The notes below the pieces were generated by a model. That model was not told where the DNA came from and made no database searches. It worked only from the letters and a program-made list of their open reading frames with translations. 64,000 bases of DNA, taken from contig NZ_QJJS01000004.1 in the NCBI RefSeq assembly GCF_003201595.1, positions 1 to 64,000 on the forward strand, in the 5' to 3' direction. The DNA is from Sphaerotilus hippei. Its GTDB lineage: Bacteria > Pseudomonadota > Gammaproteobacteria > Burkholderiales > Burkholderiaceae_C. The position numbers and the translations under genes were made by a program. Positions within the stretch are counted from its first letter, which is position 1, and every line of letters starts with the position of its first letter. Shown here one piece after another: positions 35,267 through 43,827 of this stretch.

Positions 35267-36214
35267 ATGGAACTGCGACATCTGAGGTATTTCGTGACCG
35301 TCGCCGACGAGCAGAACTTCACCCGCGCGGCCGAGCGGCTGCACATCTCGCAGCCACCGCTGAGCCGCCAGATCCAGGATCTGGAGGAGGAGCTCGGCCT
35401 GCAGCTGTTCGAACGCGGCTCGCGCCCGCTGAAGCTGACCGAGGCGGGCCGCTTCTTCCACACCCACGCCACGCGCCTGCTGGAACAGGCGACGGAAGCC
35501 ATCCACACCACGCGTCGCGTGGCGCAGATGGAGCGGCGCATGGTGATCGGCTTCGTGTCGTCGACGATGTACGGCGCCCTGCCCCGGCTGGTCCGCCTGT
35601 TCCGGGCCGCCCGGCCGAACACGGAACTGGCGCTGCTGGAGATGTCGACCGTCGAGCAGATGGAGGCCCTGAAGGCCGGACGCATCGACGTGGGTTTCGG
35701 GCGACTGCGGCTGGATGACCCGGCGGTGAAACGCGAGGTGCTGCGCGAGGAAGCGCTGGTCGTGGCGATACCTTGTGAGTATGAAATCGCAAACGACACC
35801 GGTCCCATGAGTCTGTCAGAGGTCGCCCGTCACCCCAACCTTGTTTACCCTAGGAAACCCCGTCCGAGCTACGCCGACCAGGTGCTGTCGATCTTCCGGG
35901 ACAAGGGGCTGGAGCCGGTGGCGGTGCACGAGGTGCAGGAACTGCAGACCGCCCTCGGGCTGGTCGCCTCGGGCATGGGGCTGTGCCTGGTGCCCGCCAG
36001 CGTGCATCGCCTGCGGCCGGACGAGGTGGTCTACCGGGCGGTGCTGGAGCCGCAGGCCGTCTCGCCGATCATCATGAGCACGCGGGTGCACGACGACTCG
36101 ACGGACATCGTGCTGCTGCGGCAGCTGATCGACGACATCTACCGGGAGCAGGCGCAGGCCCGCAGCCGCGGCAGCACGGCCCCGGGCGGCGACCGCGCGG
36201 AAAGCCTCTCCTGA
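35267..36214 (+). CDS. LysR-family activator of the cat-ben operon (CatM/BenM/CatR-like)
   Basis: A 315-residue LysR regulator. The helix-turn-helix domain reads MELRHLRYFVTVADEQNFTRAAERLHISQPPLSRQIQDLEEELG-like (given here in summary form), the form shared by CatM, BenM and CatR. The effector domain spans about 90-300. It is divergent from catB with a perfect ATAC-N7-GTAT site between. cis,cis-Muconate is the expected inducer; benzoate may also act if it is BenM-like. The region at 35770-35870 is less GC-rich than the rest of the gene. Whether it is CatR or BenM cannot be decided from sequence alone. Confidence 0.9.
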   Translation: MELRHLRYFVTVADEQNFTRAAERLHISQPPLSRQIQDLEEELGLQLFERGSRPLKLTEAGRFFHTHATRLLEQATEAIHTTRRVAQMERRMVIGFVSSTMYGALPRLVRLFRAARPNTELALLEMSTVEQMEALKAGRIDVGFGRLRLDDPAVKREVLREEALVVAIPCEYEIANDTGPMSLSEVARHPNLVYPRKPRPSYADQVLSIFRDKGLEPVAVHEVQELQTALGLVASGMGLCLVPASVHRLRPDEVVYRAVLEPQAVSPIIMSTRVHDDSTDIVLLRQLIDDIYREQAQARSRGSTAPGGDRAESLS

Positions 36215-36241
36215 CACCTCACGGACGGCAGCCGCCGCAGC

Positions 36242-37375
36242 CTATGTCGAGGCGTCGTCGAGCTCGTAGTGGGTGCTGCGGCCGCCCGCGCCGGATTTCC
36301 GCAGGACGCCGCGGGCCAGCAGATCGGTGAGGTCGCGCAGGGCCGTGTCCGGCGAACACTTGGCGATCGCGGCCCACTTGCTGCTGGTGAGCTTGCCCTC
36401 GAAACCGTCGAGCAGGCGGTTGAGCAGCTTCACCTGGCGCTCGTTCAGCGGTGCCGAACCGGGTGCCGTCCAGCGATGCCAGCACCGCGTCTTGAGCAGC
36501 ACGGCGTCGAGCGTGTGCTGTGCCTGGTCGACGGCGCGGTGCAGGGTGGCGAGGAACCAGGCGAGCCACTCGGTGACGTCCAGCGACTGCTTCTGGGTGT
36601 GCTCGAGGAGGTCGTAGTAGGCCTTGCGCTCGCGCTGGATCTGCGCCGACAGGCTGTAGAAGCGCTGGGGGCGACCCTCCGCACGGGCCAGGAACAGGTC
36701 GCCCACGGCACGCGCGATGCGGCCGTTGCCATCATCGAAGGGGTGCAAGGTGACGAACCACAGGTGCGCCAGCCCGGCCTTGATCAGTGGCGGCTCGTTC
36801 GACGCACTGTTGGCCCAGGCCAGGAAACGGTCGGTTTCAACCGCGAGTCGGTCGGCCGGCGGCGCCTCGAAATGCACGCGCTGGCGCCCCAGCGGCCCGG
36901 AAACCACCTGCATCGGCCCGTTGGCGTCGTCGCGCCAGCCACCCACCTGGATCCGGGTGAGGCCCGAATGGCCCGTGGGGAACAGGGCGGCATGCCAGCC
37001 GAACAAGCGCTCCCGGGTCACCGGGGCGTGGCACCGGGCGGTGGCGTCGAGCACCATCTCGACCACACCCTCGACGTGGCGGTCCACCGGCGCCAGCGCA
37101 CCGATGTCGACGCCCAGCCGGCGCGCGATGGAGGACCGCACGGACGCGACGTCGAGCTGCTCACCCTCGATCTCGCTGGTCTTGATGACATCCGCGGTCA
37201 ACGCCGTCAGGCTCGCCTGGTCGCGCAGGGCCATGCCGACGTCGGCCAGTCGCCCCATCAACAGCCCCTGGGCACGGCTGACTTCGGCCAGGGGCTGCGC
37301 CAAGGCAGCGAGGTCGAATTGCCAGGCAGGCCAGTCGCCGTCCTGCCAGATGTAGAGGTCATCACCACGGCTCAT
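36242..37375 (-). CDS. Fic-domain protein, class II, with winged-helix C-terminus
   Basis: A 377-residue Fic protein that should transfer AMP to a protein hydroxyl. The catalytic loop HPFDDGNGRIAR starts at H211. An inhibitory helix of the form (S/T)xxxE(G/N) is present N-terminally as TSEIEG (66-71), so this is a class II, self-inhibited Fic enzyme. A DUF4172-like N-terminal part precedes it. The C-terminal 80 residues form a winged-helix DNA-binding domain (LNRLLDGFEGKLTSSKWAAI), suggesting self-regulation. I chose the ATG at 37375; the start at 37429 lies inside the repeat-containing control region. It is not linked in function to the pca genes upstream. Confidence 0.86.
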   Translation of the reverse strand: MSRGDDLYIWQDGDWPAWQFDLAALAQPLAEVSRAQGLLMGRLADVGMALRDQASLTALTADVIKTSEIEGEQLDVASVRSSIARRLGVDIGALAPVDRHVEGVVEMVLDATARCHAPVTRERLFGWHAALFPTGHSGLTRIQVGGWRDDANGPMQVVSGPLGRQRVHFEAPPADRLAVETDRFLAWANSASNEPPLIKAGLAHLWFVTLHPFDDGNGRIARAVGDLFLARAEGRPQRFYSLSAQIQRERKAYYDLLEHTQKQSLDVTEWLAWFLATLHRAVDQAQHTLDAVLLKTRCWHRWTAPGSAPLNERQVKLLNRLLDGFEGKLTSSKWAAIAKCSPDTALRDLTDLLARGVLRKSGAGGRSTHYELDDAST

Positions 37376-37392
37376 GCGGAGATTGTGACGCA

Positions 37393-37438
37393 CATTCACC
37401 GCATTGAATGCGGCGAACAGGGCCTGCATTCACCGCAT
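37393..37438. promoter_or_regulatory. Repeat-containing control region of the fic gene
   Basis: Two exact 12-bp copies of CATTCACCGCAT (37393-37404 and 37427-37438) lie 34 bases apart. The first is part of an inverted repeat centred on G37406 with a perfect core CCGCATT-G-AATGCGG. Located 18-63 bases upstream of the fic start, this is a likely operator, possibly for the winged-helix domain of the Fic protein itself. Confidence 0.5.
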
Positions 37439-37466
37439 GGGGCGCCGGTGCGAGACGCCCTGCCGC

Positions 37467-38282
37467 TCAGTCCGGCAAGCCCTGCAGCCAGTCCTCCACC
37501 GCCTGACGGAAGGCCAGGGGCTGCTCCAGCACGCTCAGGTGCGAGGCCTGGGGCAGGATCACCAGGCGGGCCTGCGGGATGGCCCTGGCGATGACACGGG
37601 CCATGTCGGGCGGGGTGCCCAGGTCCAGCTCGCCGGCGATGACCAGCGTGGGCACGTCGATGCGCGGCAGGCGGGCCGTGGTGTCCACGCCGGCCACGGC
37701 ATGGCAGCTGGCGAGGTAGCCGGCCGTGTCGCAGCTCAGCACCCGGTCGCGCCAGCGGGCCACCGTGGCGGCCTGAGCGGCCCGGAAACCGTCGTGGAAC
37801 CAGCGCAGCATCGCGCCGTCGACGATGGCGGCCAGTCCGCCCTGCTCGATGGCCGCGATGCGCTGCGCCCAGCCGGTGCGCGCCTCGGCGGCATAGGCCG
37901 ACGTGGTGTTGGCCAGCACCAGGGCCCGGACCTGGCCCGGACGGGACAGGGCCAGCTCCTGGCCGACCATGCCCCCCATCGACAGGCCGATCCAGGTGAC
38001 GGGCCCGAGCTGCAGCTCGTCGATCAGGCGGGAGGCATCGTCGGCCAGCGCGGCCATCGTGTACGGCCCGGCAGGCACCTCGCTGCCGCCGTGGCCACGC
38101 TGGTCGTAGACGACGACGCGGCTGTCGGCCGACAGGTGCGTGGCCAGCTCGTCCCACATCGTCAGGTCGCAGCCCAGCGCGTGGGCGAGCACGAAGGTGC
38201 GCCGTGGCGCCCGGCCATGGCGAGGTTCCAGCACATGGTGGCGCAGGCGGGGATGACCGGCCGTCAGCGGAAATGGGTTCAT
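37467..38282 (-). CDS. pcaD: 3-Oxoadipate enol-lactonase
   Basis: A 271-residue alpha/beta hydrolase that opens beta-ketoadipate enol-lactone. The nucleophile lies in GLSMGGMVG, the acid in AGELDLGTP and the histidine in ASHLSVLEQP. The WDELATHL and YDQRGHGGSEVP segments are typical of PcaD. The ATG at 38282 has AGGAG upstream, and this start region overlaps the end of pcaF almost directly (10 bases apart). It is the last gene of the pcaIJFD operon and serves the catechol branch here, since catC makes its substrate. Confidence 0.92.
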   Translation of the reverse strand: MNPFPLTAGHPRLRHHVLEPRHGRAPRRTFVLAHALGCDLTMWDELATHLSADSRVVVYDQRGHGGSEVPAGPYTMAALADDASRLIDELQLGPVTWIGLSMGGMVGQELALSRPGQVRALVLANTTSAYAAEARTGWAQRIAAIEQGGLAAIVDGAMLRWFHDGFRAAQAATVARWRDRVLSCDTAGYLASCHAVAGVDTTARLPRIDVPTLVIAGELDLGTPPDMARVIARAIPQARLVILPQASHLSVLEQPLAFRQAVEDWLQGLPD

Positions 38283-38292
38283 GCGTGGCTCC

Positions 38293-39498
38293 TCAGACAC
38301 GTTCGATGATCAGGGCGATGCCCTGACCCACGCCGATGCACATGGTGCACAGGGCGTACCGGCCCCCCGTGCGGTGCAGCTGGTTGATCGCCGTGGTGAC
38401 CAGCCGGGCGCCGCTGGCGCCCAGCGGATGGCCCAGCGCGATCGCCCCGCCGTTCGGATTGACCCGGGCGTCGTCATCGCGCAGGCCCAGCTGGCGCAGC
38501 ACGGCCAGGCCCTGGGCGGCAAACGCCTCGTTGAGCTCGATGACATCCATCTGCTCGAGGCTCAGGCCGGTCTGCTGCAGCAGCTTGAGCGTGGCCGGCG
38601 CCGGGCCGATGCCCATGATGCGCGGCGCCACGCCCGCCGTGGCCATGCCGACCACCCGGGCCCGGGGCGTCAGCCCGTGGCGGGCCGCGGCCGCCTCGCT
38701 GGCGAGGATCAGCGCGCACGCCCCGTCATTGACCCCCGACGCGTTGCCGGCGGTCACCGTGCCGTCCGGGCGGACCACGCCCTTGAGGCGCGCCAGCGCC
38801 TCCAGCGTGGTGGCGCGGGGATGCTCGTCCCGGGTGACGACAACGGGCTCGCCCTTCTTCTGTGGCAGCGTCACCGGGGTGATCTCGGCGTCGAAGAAGC
38901 CGGCTTCCTGGGCCGCCAGGGTCTTGCGCTGGCTCGCCAGCGCCATCAGGTCCTGGTCCTCGCGGCTGATGCCGAAGTCGGTGGCGACGTTCTCGGCCGT
39001 CTCCGGCATCGCGTCGACGCCGTACTGCGCCTGCATCAGCGGGTTGACGAAGCGCCAGCCGATGGTGGTGTCCTGGATGGCGCTGGCGCGGCTGAAGGCC
39101 GCCTCGGCCTTGGGCAGCACGAACGGGGCGCGGCTCATGCTCTCGACGCCACCGGCCAGCATCAGCTCGGCCTCGCCGCTGCGGATGGCCCGGGCCGCGG
39201 TGCCCACGGCGTCCATGCCGGAGCCGCACAGGCGGTTGATGGTGGAGCCGGGCAGGCCGACGGGCAGGCCCGCCAGCAGCAGCGACATGCGGGCGACGTT
39301 GCGGTTGTCCTCGCCCGCCTGGTTGGCGCAGCCATAGAGCACGTCGCCGAAGGCCTCCCAGTCGAGCCGGGGGTGGCGCCGGGCCAGCGCCCTCAGCGGC
39401 ACGGCGCCCAGGTCATCGGCGCGCACCGAGGACAGGCTGCCGCCGTAGCGGCCGAAGGGGGTGCGAAGGGCGTCGCAGATGTAGGCGTGTCGGGTCAT
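38293..39498 (-). CDS. pcaF: Beta-ketoadipyl-CoA thiolase
   Basis: A 401-residue thiolase that splits 3-oxoadipyl-CoA into succinyl-CoA and acetyl-CoA. Active-site cysteines lie in [10 protein letters not shown] and [10 protein letters not shown], and histidine in [12 protein letters not shown]. The family signatures NEAFAAQG and [12 protein letters not shown] are also present. The [15 protein letters not shown] segment is typical of PcaF/PaaJ. PcaF rather than PaaJ is supported by the operon with pcaIJ and pcaD. Confidence 0.95.
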   Translation of the reverse strand: MTRHAYICDALRTPFGRYGGSLSSVRADDLGAVPLRALARRHPRLDWEAFGDVLYGCANQAGEDNRNVARMSLLLAGLPVGLPGSTINRLCGSGMDAVGTAARAIRSGEAELMLAGGVESMSRAPFVLPKAEAAFSRASAIQDTTIGWRFVNPLMQAQYGVDAMPETAENVATDFGISREDQDLMALASQRKTLAAQEAGFFDAEITPVTLPQKKGEPVVVTRDEHPRATTLEALARLKGVVRPDGTVTAGNASGVNDGACALILASEAAAARHGLTPRARVVGMATAGVAPRIMGIGPAPATLKLLQQTGLSLEQMDVIELNEAFAAQGLAVLRQLGLRDDDARVNPNGGAIALGHPLGASGARLVTTAINQLHRTGGRYALCTMCIGVGQGIALIIERV

Positions 39499-39521
39499 GG
39501 TGGGTGCCGGGAACGGGGGGA

Positions 39522-40199
39522 TCAGGACAGGTGGAGGGTGACGCCGGGGGTCAGCGCCCGGAGCGCCTCGAGGCTCAGGCCCGGCGCCAGGTCGATGACC
39601 CGGCCCGCGCCGTCGGCCAGGTCGATCACGGCCAGATCGGTGTAGAGCCGGCTGACGCAGCCGACCCCCGTGAGGGGATAGCTGCACGCCGGCACCAGCT
39701 TGGCCTGGCCGCCCTTGGTGAGGTAGTCCATCATCACGAAGGTCTTCTTCGCGCCGATGGCCAGGTCCATCGCGCCGCCGACGGCCGGGATGGCGTCGGC
39801 CGCCCCGGTGTGCCAGTTGGCCAGGTCACCGCCGGCCGAGACCTGGAAGGCGCCCAGCACGCACACGTCGAGGTGGCCGCCACGCATCATCGAGAAGCTG
39901 TCGGCGTGGTGGAAGAAGCAGCCGCCGGGCAGCAGGGTGACGGGCTGCTTGCCGGCGTTGATCAGGTCGAAGTCCTCGGCCCCGGCCTCGGGCGCCGGGC
40001 CCATGCCGATGACGCCGTTCTCGGAGTGCAGCACGATCTCCTTGTCCGACGAGAGGTGGTTGGCGACGGCGGTGGGCAGACCGATGCCCAGATTGACGAC
40101 CGCGCCGTCGGGGATGTCGCGGGCGACACGGGCAGCGATCTGGTCACGGGTCCAGCGGACGACGGCCGGGGCGACGGACGGAGCAAGGGCTTGGGTCAT
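39522..40199 (-). CDS. pcaJ: 3-Oxoadipate CoA-transferase subunit B
   Basis: A 225-residue class I CoA-transferase beta subunit. The catalytic glutamate lies in the SENGVIG motif, and [22 protein letters not shown] is the family signature (positions about 130-155). With PcaI it moves CoA from succinyl-CoA to 3-oxoadipate. It starts 27 bases downstream of pcaI and ends 23 bases before pcaF. Confidence 0.94.
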   Translation of the reverse strand: MTQALAPSVAPAVVRWTRDQIAARVARDIPDGAVVNLGIGLPTAVANHLSSDKEIVLHSENGVIGMGPAPEAGAEDFDLINAGKQPVTLLPGGCFFHHADSFSMMRGGHLDVCVLGAFQVSAGGDLANWHTGAADAIPAVGGAMDLAIGAKKTFVMMDYLTKGGQAKLVPACSYPLTGVGCVSRLYTDLAVIDLADGAGRVIDLAPGLSLEALRALTPGVTLHLS

Positions 40200-40226
40200 G
40201 GCGTGGGGGAGTGGAAGGAGTGGGAC

Positions 40227-40928
40227 TCAGGCCGCGTGCTTGAAGCCGCCCGCGGAGGTGGCCACGCGGTCGACACGGACCACGCGCTGCACGAACAGGC
40301 CCGGCGTGACGACGGCCTCGGGGTCGATCTGGCCGAGCTCGACCAGATCGTGCACGGTGGCGACGGTGGTCCTGGCGGCCATCGCCATGATCGGACCGAA
40401 GTTGCGGGCGGTCATGCGGTAGTTCAGGTTGCCCCAGCGGTCGCCCTGCTCCGCCTTGATCAGCGCGAAGTCGGCATGGAGCGGCAGCTCCAGCACCTGC
40501 ATGCGGCCGTCGATCTCGCGGGTCTCCTTGCCCTCGGCCAGCGGGGTGCCGTAGCCGGTGGGCGTGAAGAAGCCGCCGATGCCAGCCCCGGCCGCCCGGA
40601 TGCGCTCGGCCAGATTGCCCTGCGGCACCAGCTCGAGCTCGATCCGGCCGGCGCGGTAGAGCGCGTCGAAGTGATGGCTGTCGGCCTGCCGGGGGAAGGA
40701 GCAGATGATCTTGCGCACCCGGCCCGCGGCCAGCAGGGCCGCCAGCCCGGTGTCGCCGTTGCCGGCGTTGTTGTTGACGATGACCAGCTCCCTGGCGCCG
40801 GTCCCGATCAGGGCATCGATCAGTTCGTTGGGCTGGCCGGCGGTGCCGAAGCCGCCGATCATCACGGTCGCGCCGTCGCGCACGTCGGCCAGGGCGGCGG
40901 TGGCCGAGGCCACGATCTTGTTGATCAT
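40227..40928 (-). CDS. pcaI: 3-Oxoadipate CoA-transferase subunit A
   Basis: A 233-residue class I CoA-transferase alpha subunit. The glycine-rich signature VMIGGFGTAGQPNELI lies near the N-terminus, with the later FFTPTGYGTPLAEGKE and GNLNYRMTARNFGP segments. The ATG at 40928 has GGAGACC upstream. It is the first gene of the pcaIJFD operon, divergent from the IclR regulator with a large inverted repeat between. Confidence 0.94.
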   Translation of the reverse strand: MINKIVASATAALADVRDGATVMIGGFGTAGQPNELIDALIGTGARELVIVNNNAGNGDTGLAALLAAGRVRKIICSFPRQADSHHFDALYRAGRIELELVPQGNLAERIRAAGAGIGGFFTPTGYGTPLAEGKETREIDGRMQVLELPLHADFALIKAEQGDRWGNLNYRMTARNFGPIMAMAARTTVATVHDLVELGQIDPEAVVTPGLFVQRVVRVDRVATSAGGFKHAA

Positions 40929-40978
40929 GAAAAGGTCTCCAGGGGTGGGCACGCCCTCGCTCGGGCGTCGGATGGCGC

Positions 40979-41022
40979 TTGACAATGTTCGTATGTAGAA
41001 CAATAATTCTATATACGAACAT
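40979..41022. promoter_or_regulatory. pcaR: pcaR/pcaI divergent promoter with IclR-type inverted repeat
   Basis: On the plus strand, a perfect -35 TTGACA (40979-40984) and -10 AATAAT (41002-41007) are 17 bases apart and should drive the regulator gene. The 16-bp arm ATGTTCGTATGTAGAA (40985-41000) lies in the spacer, and its partner TTCTATATACGAACAT (41007-41022) matches in 15 of 16 positions around the loop CAATAA. On the minus strand TAGAAT (41006-41011) is a possible -10 for pcaI without a clear -35. Bound regulator would repress itself and activate pcaI. Confidence 0.72.
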
Positions 41023-41104
41023 CTTGGCGCCAGCCTAATGACGTCGACACCCGCTGTCAAGCCGGGTCGACGCGAGCACGGGCGCGCCTGACGGAGATCC
41101 ATCC

Positions 41105-41917
41105 ATGTCGATCAAGGCTTCCAGGACCCTCGGCCAGGCCGAGGACGGCGACGAGACGCGCCCCGGTGATGGTTATGTGCAGTCGTTCGCCCGCGGGCTG
41201 GAGGTGCTGCGCAGCTTCGGTGCGGCCGCACCGGCCCAGACCCTGTCGGAGACCGCCGAGCGGGTCGGCATGAGCCGGGCCGGCGCACGCCGCATCCTGC
41301 TGACGCTGCATGCGCTGGGCTACGTGGTGCAGGACGGCCGGCAGTTCCGCCTGACGCCCAAGGTCATGGAGCTGGGGTTCGCCTACCTCAGCGCCCAGCC
41401 GTGGTGGAGCCAGGCCCAGCCGCTGATGGAGGAGCTCACGCACCAGCTGGGCGAGTCGACCTCGGCGGCCGTGCTCGACGACGACGAGATCGTCTACCTG
41501 CTGCGCACGCCCGTGCACAAGATCATGTCGATCCACCTCGGGGTGGGCTCGCGCCTGCCGGCCTGGTGCACCTCGATGGGCCGGGTGCTGCTGGCCGATC
41601 TGCCGCAGGACGAGCGGACGCGCCGGGTGCTGGCCATGAGACTCGACGCCAGAACCCCCCGGACCGTCACCGACCCCGACAAGCTGCTGCAGACGCTGTC
41701 CAAGGTGCGCCAGCAGGGCTGGGCCCTGGTCAACGAGGAGCTGGAGCCCGGTCTGATGTCGCTGGCCGCCCCGATCCGCGACCGCTCGGGCCGGGTGGTC
41801 GCGGCCATCAACGTCAGCAGCCGTCCGCAGCGCCAGTCGGCCAGCGTGATGCAGAAGAACTTCCTGCCGCCGCTGATCGCGGTGGCCGAGCGCATCAGCG
41901 CGCTGATGCCCAACTGA
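41105..41917 (+). CDS. pcaR: IclR-family regulator of the pca operon (PcaR/PcaU type)
   Basis: A 270-residue regulator. The N-terminal winged helix (about 24-85) contains YVQSFARGLEVLRSFG, the form shared by PcaR, PcaU and PobR, and RVGMSRAGARRILLTLHALG. The C-terminal IclR effector domain shows GVGSRLPAWCTSMGRVLLA. Members of this branch sense beta-ketoadipate or related acids. Position divergent from pcaI, with a large inverted repeat between, supports the name. Confidence 0.92.
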   Translation: MSIKASRTLGQAEDGDETRPGDGYVQSFARGLEVLRSFGAAAPAQTLSETAERVGMSRAGARRILLTLHALGYVVQDGRQFRLTPKVMELGFAYLSAQPWWSQAQPLMEELTHQLGESTSAAVLDDDEIVYLLRTPVHKIMSIHLGVGSRLPAWCTSMGRVLLADLPQDERTRRVLAMRLDARTPRTVTDPDKLLQTLSKVRQQGWALVNEELEPGLMSLAAPIRDRSGRVVAAINVSSRPQRQSASVMQKNFLPPLIAVAERISALMPN

Positions 41918-41935
41918 GCGGCCGCCGCGCGGGCC

Positions 41936-42097
41936 TCAGGCGATCCAGGCCTCGAGCCACTCGATCAGCCCCAGCAGCGCCGGGGCGGCCAGCAGCCAGG
42001 TCAGCACGAAGACCAGTGCGACGAAGCCCGCCGTCTTCCAGCCGGAGCGCGGGGCGGATTCGTCCTGCGGACGATGGTTCGAGGGGAGGATCGACAT
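41936..42097 (-). CDS. Small single-span membrane protein
   Basis: A 53-residue frame beginning MSILPSNHRPQ. A polar N-terminus of about 20 residues is followed by one strong hydrophobic helix (about 23-46, AGFVALVFVLTWLLAAPALL) and a short amphipathic tail WLEAWIA. This is the layout of a real single-span peptide, not GC noise, though no strong ribosome site precedes the ATG. It is convergent with pcaR (stops 18 bases apart). I do not recognise the family. Confidence 0.45.
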   Translation of the reverse strand: MSILPSNHRPQDESAPRSGWKTAGFVALVFVLTWLLAAPALLGLIEWLEAWIA

Positions 42098-42256
42098 GCG
42101 GGAGCGCGGCCTGGGCCGTCACGGCAGGAGAGGCGTCACCCGCGGCCCGGGGGCACGCCGATGACGGGGCGCTCGCATCATCGTCACCGGGCGACGGTGC
42201 GGCAGGCCGGTGCGGCCGGCCCCCTGCCGACGTTCGCCACTTTCGTGGAAAACTGC

Positions 42257-42757
42257 TCAACCCTTCGCCATCCGCCCGACCAGCTTCAGCAGCGTGGGCA
42301 CACGGCGCTTGCCGTGCATCATGCGCAGCCGGGCCTTGGCCGCGCCGAGATCGATGCCGACGCAGGTGACGATCAGCGGCCGGCCCTCCTCTTCCCTGTG
42401 CACCTCGAACTGCGCCGGCATCTGCGGCATGGACGCCTTCGACGCGCCGATCACCGCGACGCTGCCGCCCAGGGCCTGATGCAGGTGATGCCCCAGTCCG
42501 GGCGTGCCCGTCGGGTCGAGGTGGACGCAGCCGTCGATCACGATCAGCTCGGGCTGCAGCGCGTGTTCGCGCAGCAGCTGCAGCAGGCACGGCAGGTCGC
42601 GCAGATCGGGCTGGCCGCGCACCGGCTTGACCTGCTCGACCTCGGCAATGCGGGTGGTCCAGGTCTGCGACGCTTCGTTCGCGTCCCAGGCATCAAAAGC
42701 CACGGCGGCGACCAGCGCCCCTGCACCATCGTGGTGGACGGCAACGGCCAGTTTCAT
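42257..42757 (-). CDS. Endonuclease V-like protein with altered active site
   Basis: A 166-residue protein resembling a shortened endonuclease V, which nicks DNA beside deaminated bases; E. coli Nfi has 223 residues. The recognisable core is ELIVIDGCVHLDPTGTPGLG near 70-89, followed by HHLHQALGGSVAVIGASKA, parallel to the VDGxGxxHPRxxGxAxHLG...PTIGVAKS region of Nfi. D75 is kept. The first catalytic aspartate position (AVDV in relatives) appears to be A6, and the REXP glutamate is aspartate D54 (RDLP). Activity is therefore doubtful. It could be a divergent nuclease or a nucleic-acid-binding relative. Confidence 0.6.
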   Translation of the reverse strand: MKLAVAVHHDGAGALVAAVAFDAWDANEASQTWTTRIAEVEQVKPVRGQPDLRDLPCLLQLLREHALQPELIVIDGCVHLDPTGTPGLGHHLHQALGGSVAVIGASKASMPQMPAQFEVHREEEGRPLIVTCVGIDLGAAKARLRMMHGKRRVPTLLKLVGRMAKG

Positions 42758-42906
42758 CGAAATCCTTGTGCGGTCACGCCCGCGGGTCGGGCGCGGCCAT
42801 TGTCCATCGCATTCCTGCGTGAGCGCCGCACCCGCCCGCGCAGGGCCAGGATGGGCGGGCCGGGCGGGCGCCGAAGGTGAACACGCCGCAGGCCCGGGTC
42901 ACCCGC

Positions 42907-43827
42907 TCACGGCGGCGGGTGGCGCACGTCGAGCTGAACGCTCACCTGAGCCAGCGGCCGCTCATCGCGTGCGCTGCACAGCACGAGGCTCAGGCGGCGA
43001 GCCCCTCGCTCCGAGGGTTCATCGGCCAACAGGCTCAGGCGCAGCGGCTCGCCCACTTCCACATTGCCGGTGTAGACGCACTCGCGATGGCGCAGCAGCT
43101 CGTCACGCCCCCACCGCCCCCACTGCCACAAGGCCCGATCGGCCAGGGCGCTGAAGCTGGGGAAGTAGAGCAGGCCGGCGCCGTTGAAGTCATGGCGCGG
43201 GCACGGGGTGACCGTCCAGTGCGACAGGCCGGCCGGGCAGGCTGGATCACCGCGGGCATGACGGGCCAGCAGGTCCTGCCGCTGCGCCCTCAGGAGGGCA
43301 CAACGGGCCGCCGCCTCGGCCAACGGTGCGTCACCCTCGCCACCCGGCATCTCGGCACGGCGCACCGAGGCGTTGCGGCCGGGCTCGTGGCGGCTGACGA
43401 ACGCCGACACCATGTCCAGCACACCGAGCGTGTGCGTCCCGATGTGCAGGCGGTGCTGGCTCCAGGCCTGCGAGGCGCCGAGCCAGCGCAGGTCACTGTC
43501 GATCTGGAGCCGCTGGCCTTCCGTCGCCCGCTCCAGCTGCGCGTCCCGCAGCTCCAGGCCGCAGAAGGCGGCGTAGACGCGCCGGCCGCTGCGGTCCTGC
43601 CACTGCTCGGGCGGCACGCCCAGCGCCCGGCTGAGCGCCTGCCAGTGCAGTTCGCCGCAGGTCTTCTGCAGCCACGACTCGGACAGTCCGTCGGCGTTGA
43701 GCATCGGCATGCCCAGCACCTGCGTGGTGTGCTGCTGGCGGGGCGGGCACGCCGTGCGCGCCTCGGCCAGCCACGCCTGCGGCCGGGCCTCGTGACACCG
43801 GTTCAAGGGAGCCGGGACCAGGCTCAT
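42907..43827 (-). CDS. Pnap_2097/LnmK-like biosynthetic protein
   Basis: A 306-residue protein with the GLSESWLQKTCGELHW opening typical of the Pnap_2097 family, related to LnmK, a double-hot-dog acyltransferase/decarboxylase of polyketide synthesis. Tandem hot-dog halves are suggested by GLELRDAQ (about 90) and DFNGAGLLYFPSFSALADRA (about 213-232). It starts 4 bases after the stop of the Nit1C flavoprotein gene and reads the same way, so it is probably the last gene of that operon. It could modify an acyl or carboxyl group of the cluster's unknown product, which is inference. Confidence 0.72.
   Translation of the reverse strand: MSLVPAPLNRCHEARPQAWLAEARTACPPRQQHTTQVLGMPMLNADGLSESWLQKTCGELHWQALSRALGVPPEQWQDRSGRRVYAAFCGLELRDAQLERATEGQRLQIDSDLRWLGASQAWSQHRLHIGTHTLGVLDMVSAFVSRHEPGRNASVRRAEMPGGEGDAPLAEAAARCALLRAQRQDLLARHARGDPACPAGLSHWTVTPCPRHDFNGAGLLYFPSFSALADRALWQWGRWGRDELLRHRECVYTGNVEVGEPLRLSLLADEPSERGARRLSLVLCSARDERPLAQVSVQLDVRHPPP

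Noticed and set aside
36242..38282. fic as the last gene of the pcaIJFD operon
   Set aside because: The genes are same-stranded, but the 91-base gap holds direct and inverted repeats that look like a separate promoter/operator for fic, and the function is unrelated.
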